A stretch of DNA of 25,029 nucleotides, taken from NCBI GenBank assembly GCA_910584585.1, contig CAJUBP010000058.1:1-25029 (forward strand). The letters are read 5' to 3'. Each line of letters begins with the position of its first letter. The stretch's first letter is position 1. Below are positions 13,974 to 21,632 of this stretch, in pieces. The translations under genes were made by a program, and so were the position numbers. This stretch comes from an uncultured Lachnospiraceae bacterium. GTDB taxonomy: Bacteria > Bacillota > Clostridia > Lachnospirales > Lachnospiraceae. The notes below the pieces were generated by a model that was given only the letters and a program-made list of their open reading frames with translations, was not told where the DNA came from and did no database searches.

Positions 13974-16904
13974 GTGGCATCCAGGATTCAGGGGATTACG
14001 GTGGAGATTGGCGGGGATACTACGAAGCTCTCCACGGCGCTTTCAAAGGTGAATAAGGAGATCCGGGACACGCAGGCGCAGTTGAAGGATGTGAACAAGC
14101 TGTTGAAGCTGGACCCGGGCAATGCGGAGCTGATGGCGCAGAAGCAGAGGCTTCTGGCCCAGGCTGTGGGGGAGACCAGGGAGAAGCTGGAGGCGTTGAG
14201 GCTGGCGGGGCAGCAGGCGAATGAGGCTCTGGCGAAGGGGGAGATTTCCCGGAGCCAGTATGATGCTTTGCAGAGGGAGATTGCGGAGACGGAGCAGGCC
14301 CTGCGGGACTTGGAGCGGCAGGCGGAGCAGTCTTCGGTGGCTTTGCAGAAGATTGGGGCTGCGGGGGAGAAGCTGCGGGATGTGGGTTCGGCTATTGAGG
14401 GGGCCGGGCAAAAACTGATGCTGGTGACGGCGGCTGTGGGCGGGCTTTCTGCGGCTGCGGTGAAGGTGGCTTCTGATTTTGATTCTGCCATGAGCCAGGT
14501 GGCGGCGGTGTCCGGGGCGACGGGGAAGGAATTGGAGGCCCTGCGGGACAAGGCCAGGGAGATGGGGAGTAAGACGAAGTTCTCCGCTTCGGAGGCGGCG
14601 GAGGCTATGAATTATATGGCTATGGCCGGGTGGAAGACCGGGGATATGCTGGAGGGGATTGAGGGGATCATGAACCTGGCGGCGGCTTCCGGGGAGGACC
14701 TGGCGACTACTTCGGATATCGTGACGGACGCTTTGACGGCTCTGGGGCTGTCGGCGGCGGATTCGGGGCATTTTGCGGATATTTTGGCGGCGGCGAGTTC
14801 TAATGCGAATACGAATGTTGCCATGATGGGGGAGACGTTTAAGTATTGTGCGCCGGTTGCCGGGGCTTTGGGGTTCACGGCGGAGGATACGGCGGAAGCC
14901 ATCGGGCTGATGGCCAATGCGGGGATTAAGTCTTCCCAGGCGGGTACGGCTATGCGGACCATGCTGACGAGCCTCACCGGGGAAGTGACTTTTGTTGGGG
15001 ATGCCTTTGGGGAGCTGACGGTGCAGACGGTCAATGCGGACGGGAGTATGCGGAGCCTGGGGGATATCCTGACAGACTGCCGGGCGGCGTTTGCGCAGAT
15101 GTCGGAGGCGGAGCGGGCGGCCAATGCGGAGGCTCTGGTGGGGAAGAATGCCATGAGCGGGTTCCTGGCGGTGATGAATGCGGCTCCTGGGGATATTGAG
15201 AAGCTGAACAGTGCTATCAATAACTGTGACGGTACGGCGGAGCGGATGGCCGAGACCATGCAGGACAATCTGGCGGGGCAGCTTACGATTTTGAAGAGCC
15301 AGTTGGAGGAATTGGCTATCTCTATTGGGGAGATTCTGATGCCGTCTATCCGGCAGGTTGTCGGGTGGATTCAGGGGCTTGTGGACTGGCTGAACGGTTT
15401 GGACGAGGGGACGAAGAAGGTCATTGTGACGGTGGCTCTGGTGGTGGCGGCTCTGGGGCCGGTGCTGATTGTGGTCGGGAAGGTTGTCGGGGCTGTCGGG
15501 ACGATCTTGACGGTGGTTCCGAAGGTTGCGGGGGCTGTTTCCGGGGTGATCGGGTTTGTGTCGGGGACGGTGGTTCCGGCGTTGTCGGCGGTGGTGGCGG
15601 CTATCGGGTGGGTTCCGATTGCTATTGCCGCAGTGATTGGGGCGGTGGTGCTGCTTTATAATAAGTGTGAGTGGTTCCGGGATGCGGTGGATGCGGTCTG
15701 GGCGCAGGTGAGGGACTTTTTTGTTTCTGCCTGGGAGGTTATCTGTTCGTTTTTTACGGAGACTATACCGGCGGCCTGGGAGGCGCTGGTTTTGTTTTTT
15801 GAGGGGATTCCGGCCTGGTGGTCGGGGCTTTGGCAGTCGGTGGGGGATTTCTTCGGGAGTGTCTGGACGGGCATGATGGAGAATCCGGTGCTGGCCGGGA
15901 TTGTGGATATGATAAGGGCTCTTTGGGAGAATCTTTCTGTTACGCTGCAGGGAATCTGGTCTGGGATTCAGACGGTGGCTTCGGGGGCTTGGGAGCTGAT
16001 TAAGAATGTGGTTCTGGGGCCGGTTCTGCTGCTGATTGATTTGGTGACGGGGAATTTTACGAAGCTGAAAGAGGACGCGCTGCATATCTGGACGAATATC
16101 CAGCAGGCGGCTTCTGCTATCTGGACGGGGATTGGGCAGATGGTTGGGGCTGCGGTGCAGGGGCTGGTGAACCATGTGTCTATTTTGTTGTCGGGGCTTC
16201 GGGATTTTATGGGGAATCTTTGGTCTGTGGTGTCTTCGGCGGCGGTTGCTGCCTGGAATGGGCTGAAAAATCTGGTGGTTTCCGTGGCGGGGAATTTGAG
16301 GCAGTCGGCGGTGGAGGCTTTCCGGGGGATGGTGTCGGGGATTGGTTCGGCGCTGGCTTCTCTGGGGAGCGTGGTGCAGGATGGGTTCCAGTCGGCTATT
16401 GGGTTTATTACGTCTCTGCCGGGGCGGGCTTTGCAGTGGGGGATGGATTTTATCAACGGGATTGCGGAGGGTATCCGCAGTGCCATAGGGAATGTGGTGA
16501 GCGCGGTGTCTGACGTGGCGGATAAGATACGTTCTTTCCTGCATTTTTCTGTGCCGGACGAGGGGCCTTTGACGGATTATGAGAGCTGGATGCCGGATTT
16601 TATGGGCGGTCTGGCGAGAGGGATTGAGAGGAGCCGGGGGCTGGTGCGGAAAGCCGTGGAGGGCGTGGCCGGGGATATGGTGGTGAGCCCGAAGCTGGCG
16701 GATATGCAGGCGGTCCAGGCGCAGGGGGCTTCTCTGGAGGCTGTGCGGCAGATGGTTTCGGGGCTGCGGGAGATGTTTGCGGGGATGCAGAGCGGGGAGA
16801 ATTTTGGGACGGTCTGTATTCCGGTGTATGTGGGCGGCACGCTGCTGGATGAGGTGGTGGTGGACGCGCAGGCGAGGCAGAATCTTAGGTCGGGAGGGAG
16901 ATAG
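13974..16904 (+). CDS. phage tail tape measure protein (TP901 family)
   Basis: A 976-residue tape measure protein. The N-terminus ASRIQGITVEIGGDTTKLST is a strong family signature. It is followed by a long Gln/Glu/Leu-rich coiled coil (residues ~18-135), the conserved PhageMin_Tail core (SDFDSAMSQVAAVSGATGKE through NYMAMAGWKTGDML to GIKSSQAGTAMRTMLTSLTG), a strongly hydrophobic region at about residues 482-562 that could insert into the host membrane during DNA ejection, and Trp-rich repeats with spaced W-x-x-I/V patterns. Its length sets tail length. GTG 13974 gives the family N-terminus; GTG 13965 has the better-spaced GGAG and would add three residues. A longer in-frame start at 13923 lies in the terminator leader and is unlikely. 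Confidence 0.93.
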   Translation: MASRIQGITVEIGGDTTKLSTALSKVNKEIRDTQAQLKDVNKLLKLDPGNAELMAQKQRLLAQAVGETREKLEALRLAGQQANEALAKGEISRSQYDALQREIAETEQALRDLERQAEQSSVALQKIGAAGEKLRDVGSAIEGAGQKLMLVTAAVGGLSAAAVKVASDFDSAMSQVAAVSGATGKELEALRDKAREMGSKTKFSASEAAEAMNYMAMAGWKTGDMLEGIEGIMNLAAASGEDLATTSDIVTDALTALGLSAADSGHFADILAAASSNANTNVAMMGETFKYCAPVAGALGFTAEDTAEAIGLMANAGIKSSQAGTAMRTMLTSLTGEVTFVGDAFGELTVQTVNADGSMRSLGDILTDCRAAFAQMSEAERAANAEALVGKNAMSGFLAVMNAAPGDIEKLNSAINNCDGTAERMAETMQDNLAGQLTILKSQLEELAISIGEILMPSIRQVVGWIQGLVDWLNGLDEGTKKVIVTVALVVAALGPVLIVVGKVVGAVGTILTVVPKVAGAVSGVIGFVSGTVVPALSAVVAAIGWVPIAIAAVIGAVVLLYNKCEWFRDAVDAVWAQVRDFFVSAWEVICSFFTETIPAAWEALVLFFEGIPAWWSGLWQSVGDFFGSVWTGMMENPVLAGIVDMIRALWENLSVTLQGIWSGIQTVASGAWELIKNVVLGPVLLLIDLVTGNFTKLKEDALHIWTNIQQAASAIWTGIGQMVGAAVQGLVNHVSILLSGLRDFMGNLWSVVSSAAVAAWNGLKNLVVSVAGNLRQSAVEAFRGMVSGIGSALASLGSVVQDGFQSAIGFITSLPGRALQWGMDFINGIAEGIRSAIGNVVSAVSDVADKIRSFLHFSVPDEGPLTDYESWMPDFMGGLARGIERSRGLVRKAVEGVAGDMVVSPKLADMQAVQAQGASLEAVRQMVSGLREMFAGMQSGENFGTVCIPVYVGGTLLDEVVVDAQARQNLRSGGR

Positions 16905-16906
16905 GG

Positions 16907-17269
16907 ATGGCGTTTGTACAGTATCTGGTGTTTGACGGTGTTCTGCTTCCTCTGCCGGATTCTTATGAGGTGCAGTTGGTTGACGTGGAGGCGGATTCGG
17001 GCGGGGAGACGGAGGCAGGGACTACCCAGAGGGATGTGGTTAGGCTGGGGGTGGTGTCTATTGCGGTGAGTTTTTCGGTTTCCCCAAGGTGGCTGAAAGT
17101 GCTGACGGGGTTTAAGCAGAGGGAGAAGATTTCTGTGGGGTATTTTAATACGGAGACTTTGGAGATGAAGGAGGCGGAGATGTTTGTTGAGGGGTATAAG
17201 GCGGTGCTGGTGAAGGATACTTCTTTTAAGGGGCTTTGGAAGGTGAGTTTTACGTTGAGGGAGTTTTAA
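16907..17269 (+). CDS. small distal-tail-type protein
   Basis: A 120-residue beta-rich protein (FVQYLVFDGVLLPLPDSYEV, TTQRDVVRLGVVSIAVSFSV, LKVLTGFKQREKISVGYFN and a final FKGLWKVSFTLREF). It starts two bases after the tape measure stop, with GGGAGGGAGATAGGG upstream. By position it corresponds to the small tail protein between tape measure and tail tip protein in Clostridia siphophages, a likely hub or distal-tail component. No motif fixes the exact role. In related phages the tail tip gene would follow at once; here the cargo island intervenes. Confidence 0.65.
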   Translation: MAFVQYLVFDGVLLPLPDSYEVQLVDVEADSGGETEAGTTQRDVVRLGVVSIAVSFSVSPRWLKVLTGFKQREKISVGYFNTETLEMKEAEMFVEGYKAVLVKDTSFKGLWKVSFTLREF

Positions 17270-17281
17270 GAGAAATAACAG

Positions 17282-17310
17282 GTGATTTTTGGCGGGATAT
17301 CCTGTATAAT
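17282..17310 (+). promoter_or_regulatory. promoter of the cargo island
   Basis: A perfect TATAAT at 17305-17310 is preceded by TTTGGCGGGATATCCTG; the -35 equivalent at 17282-17287 (GTGATT) is weak. The spacer contains CGGGATATCCTG, a near-perfect palindrome that could be an operator. The first cargo start codon is at 17346. Confidence 0.55.
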
Positions 17311-17345
17311 GGGAAGCATGGATCAGGATTTGCGGGGATGGTATT

Positions 17346-17888
17346 ATGAAAGGGTTTGAACGGAAAAATCAATTATTTTCTCTTTGCGGGTTAAATTGCG
17401 GGCTGTGTCCTATGCTTTTAGGAAATCATTGCGGTGGCTGCGGGAATGGGAATCAATCATGCAGGATTGCGAAATGCAGCCTTGAACATGGAAAGATGGA
17501 ATATTGTTATGAGTGCGGACAATATCCATGTGAAAAATATGAACATGTAGATGAATTTGATTCTTTTATTACGCACAGGCGGCAAAAGGCGGATTTAGAA
17601 AAAGCGCGGAGCATGGGCATTGAGCAGTATAATCTTGAGCAGCAGGAAAAAGTAAAAATTCTTTCCTGGTTGCTTTCTAACTATAATGACGGGCGCAGGA
17701 AGAATTTCTTTTGTGTGGCAGTCAATTTGTTAGAGCTTTCGGAGATACAGGAAGCAGTGAAACAGATACAATCCAATGACGGATTGTGCTCACTGCCATT
17801 TAAGGAACAATGTCTGTATGTGGCAAAGGTATTTCAAGGGATTGCTGATAGAAGAGATATAAAATTGAAACTTTTCAAGAAAAAGTAA
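17346..17888 (+). CDS. DUF3795-family cysteine-rich protein
   Basis: A 180-residue protein with ten cysteines in its first 62 residues: C14, C18, C21, C29, C32, C39, C44, C54, C57 and C62, with segments LFSLCGLNCGLCPMLLGNHC, GGCG and YCYECGQYPC. This spacing is the DUF3795 (PF12675) zinc- or iron-binding pattern found in many Clostridia; the function is unknown. The C-terminal half is helical and charged (YNLEQQEKVKILSWLLSNYN). A perfect -10 lies 35 bases ahead of the ATG, while the ribosome-binding site (GGGGATGG) is modest. Codon use is more balanced than in the phage structural genes. It heads a four-gene cargo island inside the tail operon. Confidence 0.85.
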   Translation: MKGFERKNQLFSLCGLNCGLCPMLLGNHCGGCGNGNQSCRIAKCSLEHGKMEYCYECGQYPCEKYEHVDEFDSFITHRRQKADLEKARSMGIEQYNLEQQEKVKILSWLLSNYNDGRRKNFFCVAVNLLELSEIQEAVKQIQSNDGLCSLPFKEQCLYVAKVFQGIADRRDIKLKLFKKK

Positions 17889-17964
17889 GGGCTTAAAGTT
17901 ATAAGTAGATATGGATTGGATTTTTAGCGGGAGTTTATCCTGCTGGAAATATAAACAGCAAAGA

Positions 17965-18097
17965 TAAAAACGCAACGTGCATCTTTTGGATGTGCCAGAG
18001 CCGGTAGGTAGCCCGGCCGTCCTGATGGTATCAGGGTAAGTAACCTGCCCTCCTGGGTTGTCCGTTCTTTGTTCATAACACATTTAAGGAGGGTTTC
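17965..18097 (+). promoter_or_regulatory. yjdF-type riboswitch with Shine-Dalgarno-sequestering platform
   Basis: The 5' leader of the yjdF gene has the look of the yjdF RNA motif, reported to respond to azaaromatic compounds. The conserved segment GCAACGTG opens it. Stems: GTGCATC (17977-17983) with GATGTGC (17989-17995), GCCGG (18000-18004) with CCGGC (18013-18017), and CCTGA (18021-18025) with TCAGG (18031-18035). A GGTAAGTAACC segment follows. CCCTCCT (18048-18054) is exactly complementary to AGGAGGG (18087-18093), the ribosome-binding site of the downstream ATG at 18101, so ligand-controlled translation is expected. Identification is from memory of the motif plus the gene it precedes. 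Confidence 0.8.
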
Positions 18098-18100
18098 GTT

Positions 18101-18517
18101 ATGGACAGAGGAAAGGCAGGTTTGACGGTATTTTTTGAGGGGCCGTTCTGGGTTGGCGTGTTTGAGCGTGTCGAGGACGGGAAACTTTCGGTATGCCGGG
18201 TGGTTTTTGGGAGTGAACCCAGGGACTATGAGGTGTGGGAGTTTATCCTTAAAAATTATTATGGCTTGAAGTTTAGTCCGGCTGCCCCGGTGGCTGTGAG
18301 GGACGGAAAAGTGAACCCGAAGCGGAGGCAGAGGGAGGCCGGGAGGCAGACCATGCAGGCGGGGATAGGCACGAAGTCCCAGCAGGCGTTACAGTTGCAG
18401 AGGGAAGAGAGGAAGACGGAGCGCAGGCAGGCCGGCAGGGAGCAGAAGGAGGCCGAGAAGCAGCGGATGTTTGAGCTGAAACAGCAGAAGCGGAAGGAGA
18501 AGCACAGGGGCAGGTAG
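18101..18517 (+). CDS. yjdF: YjdF family protein (DUF2992)
   Basis: A 138-residue protein matching YjdF/DUF2992 (PF11208). The N-terminus LTVFFEGPFWVGVFERVEDG, CRVVFGSEPRDYEVWEFIL, and YYGLKFS form the conserved globular part. From residue ~65 onward it is a long basic, Gln/Lys/Arg-rich helix (NPKRRQREAGRQTMQAGIGT and FELKQQKRKEKHRG). The biochemical function is not established; its riboswitch ties it to sensing azaaromatic compounds, so a role in detoxification or resistance is suspected. AGGAGGG is seven bases before ATG 18101. A chromosomal-type stress gene with its own RNA switch inside a phage tail operon is unusual cargo. Confidence 0.92.
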   Translation: MDRGKAGLTVFFEGPFWVGVFERVEDGKLSVCRVVFGSEPRDYEVWEFILKNYYGLKFSPAAPVAVRDGKVNPKRRQREAGRQTMQAGIGTKSQQALQLQREERKTERRQAGREQKEAEKQRMFELKQQKRKEKHRGR

Positions 18518-18560
18518 GCTTTTGTGTTTCGGGTATGGTTGTATCAATGGGCATCAGTCG

Positions 18561-18589
18561 GGAGCTTTTGGTGGGATGTTCTGTATAAT
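18561..18589 (+). promoter_or_regulatory. possible promoter of the 65-aa cargo gene
   Basis: A perfect TATAAT at 18584-18589 is preceded by TTTGGTGGGATGTTCTG, which matches the spacer of the first cargo-island promoter at 13 of 17 positions or better. The -35 position (GGAGCT) is poor. It lies 43 bases before ATG 18633. Confidence 0.45.
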
Positions 18590-18632
18590 GGTGGCAAGGA
18601 GCCGAAAACGGTTATTATGAAAGGAGCGCATT

Positions 18633-18830
18633 ATGGAAGAATTAAAATCTATTATGGAGAAGTTTGCTGCATCGGGGTGGGATTTGATATCTGTTCCGGC
18701 ACAGCAATGGTTAGACGGGAAATTTGACAGGGAAGCATTCATATCAGCGATTAAGCAGGCGGATAGGGAATGCGGGAGCTGCGGCTGTGAGATGGACCCG
18801 CTTTATAAAAGGGCTCTGGAATTGATCTAA
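18633..18830 (+). CDS. 65-aa cargo protein with CxxCxC
   Basis: A small acidic protein (EELKSIMEKFAASGWDLISV, LDGKFDREAFISAIKQADRE, then CGSCGCEMDPLYKRALELI). The CGSCGC cluster near residues 48-53 may bind metal, but three cysteines alone are not diagnostic. AAAGGAG is eight to ten bases upstream of ATG 18633 and a TATAAT element precedes it. I do not know a functional name. A second, longer frame (18524-18727) overlaps it but lacks a ribosome-binding site and is rejected. Clean initiation signals make this a probable real gene. Confidence 0.75.
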   Translation: MEELKSIMEKFAASGWDLISVPAQQWLDGKFDREAFISAIKQADRECGSCGCEMDPLYKRALELI

Positions 18831-18904
18831 AGGTATTTTCGATTCATTTTTGTTGGAGATAGCGGGCCTTTGGCGGATGAGACATAGGAAAGGGGTGGCG
18901 CGTA

Positions 18905-19468
18905 ATGAGCGATCTAATGGAATTTGGGAGCAGGGATGAGTTTAGAAAATGGCTCTGTGATAACTGTCTTTCAAGTGCCGGTATTTGGGTTTTGTTTGGC
19001 AAGGCTGGCGGACCGAAAACAATAAAGGCGGGAGAAGCGCTGGAAGAAGCGCTCTGCTTTGGATGGATTGACGGCCAGATGGAAAAGATTGACGAGAAAA
19101 CTTATAAAAAGTATTTTTCGATGCGCAGGGAGAATAGCAAGTGGTCGGACAAAAACAAGGAATTAGCCAAAAGGCTTGAAGAGCAGGGGCGTATGACTGA
19201 TTTTGGCAGAAAGAAAATAGAGGATGCCAAAAAGAACGGCCAATGGGATGCGGTAAATCCGCTGGCGGTTATTACGGAAGAGCAGATTGCGCGGCTTTCT
19301 GCGATATTGGAAAGCTATGAGCCAGCTTACACAAATTTTCAGGCGATGTCTTTATCTGTGAAGAAGACTTATACACGGGCGTTTTTTGACGCAAAGACGG
19401 ATGCCGGACGGGAAAAGCGGATTGCGTGGATGGTGGATAGACTTAATAAAAATCTAAAACCTATGTAG
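18905..19468 (+). CDS. YdeI/OmpD-associated family protein
   Basis: A 187-residue protein of the YdeI/OmpD-associated (bacteriocin-protection-like) family. FGSRDEFRKWLCDNCLSSAG, IWVLFGKAGGPKTIKAGEAL, EEALCFGWIDGQMEKIDEKT, FSMRRENSKWSDKNKELAKR, and a C-terminal domain with YTNFQAMSLSVKKTYTRAFF ending in R-x-x-WMVDRL are the usual blocks at near-usual length. The name derives from links to bacteriocin and peptide tolerance in some bacteria; molecular function is not settled. GGAAAGGGG lies upstream of ATG 18905. It is the last gene of the cargo island and is followed by a terminator. Confidence 0.88.
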   Translation: MSDLMEFGSRDEFRKWLCDNCLSSAGIWVLFGKAGGPKTIKAGEALEEALCFGWIDGQMEKIDEKTYKKYFSMRRENSKWSDKNKELAKRLEEQGRMTDFGRKKIEDAKKNGQWDAVNPLAVITEEQIARLSAILESYEPAYTNFQAMSLSVKKTYTRAFFDAKTDAGREKRIAWMVDRLNKNLKPM

Positions 19469-19542
19469 TGGGTACATGTGCTTATTGATAGAATGTGTTT
19501 TGAAAAATTCTTTTTTAGGGAGATTATGATTGTTTTAGGGAA

Positions 19543-19572
19543 GGCATCAGTCTGAAAGGGCTGGTGCTTTTT
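19543..19572 (+). terminator. intrinsic terminator after the cargo island
   Basis: GCATCAG (19544-19550), loop TCTGAAAGGG, CTGGTGC (19561-19567), then TTTTT. It is nearly identical in stem and loop to the terminator before the endolysin at 23758. It lies 75 bases after the YdeI-family stop and ahead of the tail tip gene. Confidence 0.8.
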
Positions 19573-19592
19573 GCGTGGAAGGGGGTGTTTTC

Positions 19593-21500
19593 ATGTATCC
19601 GGTGAGCGAGGCGTTCCTGCGGGCGGTGCAGGAGAATACCCGGAGGTATTATTGGACGGGGAGGATCACTACGAAGGGCGGGGCGGTGTATCCGTTCGGG
19701 TATGAGGATATTGTGAAGGGGAGCGGGTATATTTCGGCCCAGTGCTGCGGGAGCGCGGAGATTGAGCTGGGGACGGTGTATGCGGCGGAGATGGGTGTTA
19801 CGCTGTTTTCCCAGGTGGACCGATATGTGCTGGATGGGGCGAAGGTGGAGCTTTTCTATCATCTGCGGGTGGAGGGCGGCGGGTTTGAGGAAGTGCCGAT
19901 GGGGATTTTTGAGGTGAGCGAGGCGAACCGGACGGCGCACTGCCTGGAACTGAAAGCCTATGATTATATGCTGCGGTTTGAGAAGAGTTTTAACGGGTTT
20001 GAGTCTGTGGGGAATGCCTGGGCTTTTCTGGAGCTGTGTTGTAAGGCCTGCGGTGTGGAGATGCAGAACACGAGAGCGGAGATTGAGGGTATGCCCAATG
20101 GGAGGGAGCTGCTTTCAGTCTACCCGGAGAATGATATTGGGACGTACCGGGACGTGCTGTTTTTTGTGGGGCAGGTGTTGGGCGGGTTTTTCTGTATCAA
20201 CCGGCGGGGGAGGCTGGAGCTTCGGAAGTATGGGGCGGAGCCGGTGCTGGAGGTGCAGGGGAGGCATCGGTTTTCCAGCAGTTTTTCTGATTTTATTACC
20301 AGGTATACGGCGGTGAGCTCTACGAACCTGCGGACGCAGACGGCGGAGTATTATGGGCTGGAGGTGGACGACGGGCTGACCATGAACCTGGGGGTGAACC
20401 CGCTTCTGCAGTTTGGGCTGGAGGAGACCAGGAGGCAGTTGTGCGGGAATATACTGGCTGACCTGGCGGCGGTGAATTATGTGCCTTTTGATTCCAGTAC
20501 CATAGGGAATCCGGCGCTGGATTTAGGGGATGTGCTGACGTTTACGGGCGGGCAGGCGGACGGGGAGCAGATGACCTGTATCACGTCTTTCCAGTGCAGG
20601 ATTGGCGGGAGGCAGAGCCTGAAATGTGTGGGGAAGAATCCCAGGCTGGCCCAGGCGAAGTCTAAGAATGACAAGAATATTTCCGGGCTTTTGAACCAGA
20701 TTGAGGCCGGGAAGGTGGGGATTCATACGTTTACCAATGCTTCTGCTTATGTGGTGGCGGAGGACAGGGTGCGGGTGATCAGTATTGAGTTTGCGGCGAA
20801 GGAAGAGACCCATGTGCAGTTTTTTGGGCAGGCGGTTGTGGACGTGAGGGCGGCGCAGGTGGAGCGGAGGGCTTGTGCGTCCGGGAGTATCGTGGTTCCG
20901 GTTCCGGCGGGGGCTGGCGGAAGTGAGGACAGCGGAGAAGTTGATGGAGCCGGGGACGGCGGATATGGTGTGGAAGCTGATTCTGGTGGAAGCGGTGAGG
21001 AAGGCAGCGGCAGGATTGGAGAGAAGACGGGAATCAGCGGCGGAAAGGCTGTTGGTGTGGTTTGGGAAAATGGAGAAAGTGTTGGAGCCGTTGAAATGTC
21101 TGGTAAGAGTGCCGGAGGTGACGGCGGAACCGGGGGAAGTACGGAGGATGTCACGGTGGAGGTGGAGCTTCCGGTCATTTGGACGGAGGACGGGAAGGCG
21201 GTTGTTTTTGTTACTTATGAGTTGAATGATTCGGAGATTCTGGCCCACCGGCCGGTGGAGACCTGGGGGAGCGGGAGGCATATTCTGTCTTTGTATTATC
21301 CGATTGATGGTCTTGTGCCGAACATTACCAATACGTTCAATGTGTATCTGCGGATGGAGGGCGGCACGGGGGAGATTGAGACGGGCGGGTGTATTGCTTC
21401 TATCAGCGGGCAGGGGATGGCGCGGCTGCTGCCTGGGACGGTACGGTTACGGTGGAGGAATCTGTGGGGCGGTTTGCTTTGGGCGGCGGCCTGGGGATGA
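19593..21500 (+). CDS. phage tail tip (tail-associated) protein, C-terminus apparently frameshifted
   Basis: A 635-residue tail tip protein. The N-terminal YPVSEAFLRAVQENTRRYYW and TGRITTKGGAVYPF blocks, followed by ISAQCCGSAEIELGTVYAAE, are characteristic of Clostridia siphophage tail proteins placed after the tape measure. A hub-like region extends to ~residue 430. Residues ~440-520 are a Gly/Ser/Glu-rich low-complexity linker. A second domain follows, with VEVELPVIWTEDGKAVVFVT, HRPVETWGSGRHILSLYYPI and NTFNVYLRM. The last ~25 residues (RLLPGTVRLRWRNLWGG...) look out of frame: the -1 frame from about 21419 to TAG 21616 encodes a much more plausible end. ATG 19593 has AAGGGGG upstream. Either a real indel, a sequence error, or an unrecognised recoding event. 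Confidence 0.85.
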   Translation: MYPVSEAFLRAVQENTRRYYWTGRITTKGGAVYPFGYEDIVKGSGYISAQCCGSAEIELGTVYAAEMGVTLFSQVDRYVLDGAKVELFYHLRVEGGGFEEVPMGIFEVSEANRTAHCLELKAYDYMLRFEKSFNGFESVGNAWAFLELCCKACGVEMQNTRAEIEGMPNGRELLSVYPENDIGTYRDVLFFVGQVLGGFFCINRRGRLELRKYGAEPVLEVQGRHRFSSSFSDFITRYTAVSSTNLRTQTAEYYGLEVDDGLTMNLGVNPLLQFGLEETRRQLCGNILADLAAVNYVPFDSSTIGNPALDLGDVLTFTGGQADGEQMTCITSFQCRIGGRQSLKCVGKNPRLAQAKSKNDKNISGLLNQIEAGKVGIHTFTNASAYVVAEDRVRVISIEFAAKEETHVQFFGQAVVDVRAAQVERRACASGSIVVPVPAGAGGSEDSGEVDGAGDGGYGVEADSGGSGEEGSGRIGEKTGISGGKAVGVVWENGESVGAVEMSGKSAGGDGGTGGSTEDVTVEVELPVIWTEDGKAVVFVTYELNDSEILAHRPVETWGSGRHILSLYYPIDGLVPNITNTFNVYLRMEGGTGEIETGGCIASISGQGMARLLPGTVRLRWRNLWGGLLWAAAWG

Positions 21501-21616
21501 AGGTGTTTGCCGGGGATATGGGGATTGAGACCATGGAGCTGGTGCAAAGGAGTTATGGGGACAGTATGGGGAAGGTATTGATCGGGGCTTTTGGGAAGCC
21601 TTTTGAGGTTGGATAG
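21380..21616 (+). pseudogene. out-of-frame C-terminal segment of the tail tip gene
   Basis: The -1 frame relative to the tail tip gene is open from 21380 and encodes, from about 21419, AAAAWDGTVTVEESVGRFAL, then GLGMKVFAGDMGIETMELVQ and ends GAFGKPFEVG at TAG 21614-21616. It has no ribosome-binding site of its own. Its residue composition is protein-like, unlike the Arg/Trp/Leu-rich end of the upstream frame, and it ends 17 bases before the next gene as expected for the true gene end. The sequence around the switch (GGGATGGCGCGG) is not a standard slippery site, so a one-base indel is more likely than programmed shifting. Confidence 0.6.
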
Positions 21617-21632
21617 GAAGGAGCGGAAGTGT

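Noticed and set aside
14043..16544. 833-codon open frame on the - strand
   Set aside because: It lies fully inside the tape measure gene, is Arg/Pro/His-rich and has no ribosome-binding site; it results from G-rich codon use on the + strand.
17926..17943. promoter for yjdF at AGCGGGA..TCCTGCT
   Set aside because: It resembles the cargo promoter spacer but lacks a -10 hexamer at the right distance; more likely a weak hairpin after the DUF3795 gene.
18524..18727. 67-aa + strand frame overlapping the 65-aa cargo gene
   Set aside because: No ribosome-binding site and it runs over the TATAAT element and the start of the better supported gene at 18633.
20875..21225. 116-aa + strand frame inside the tail tip gene
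   Set aside because: Arg/Met-rich shadow of the Gly-rich linker region; the tail tip frame continues convincingly on both sides.
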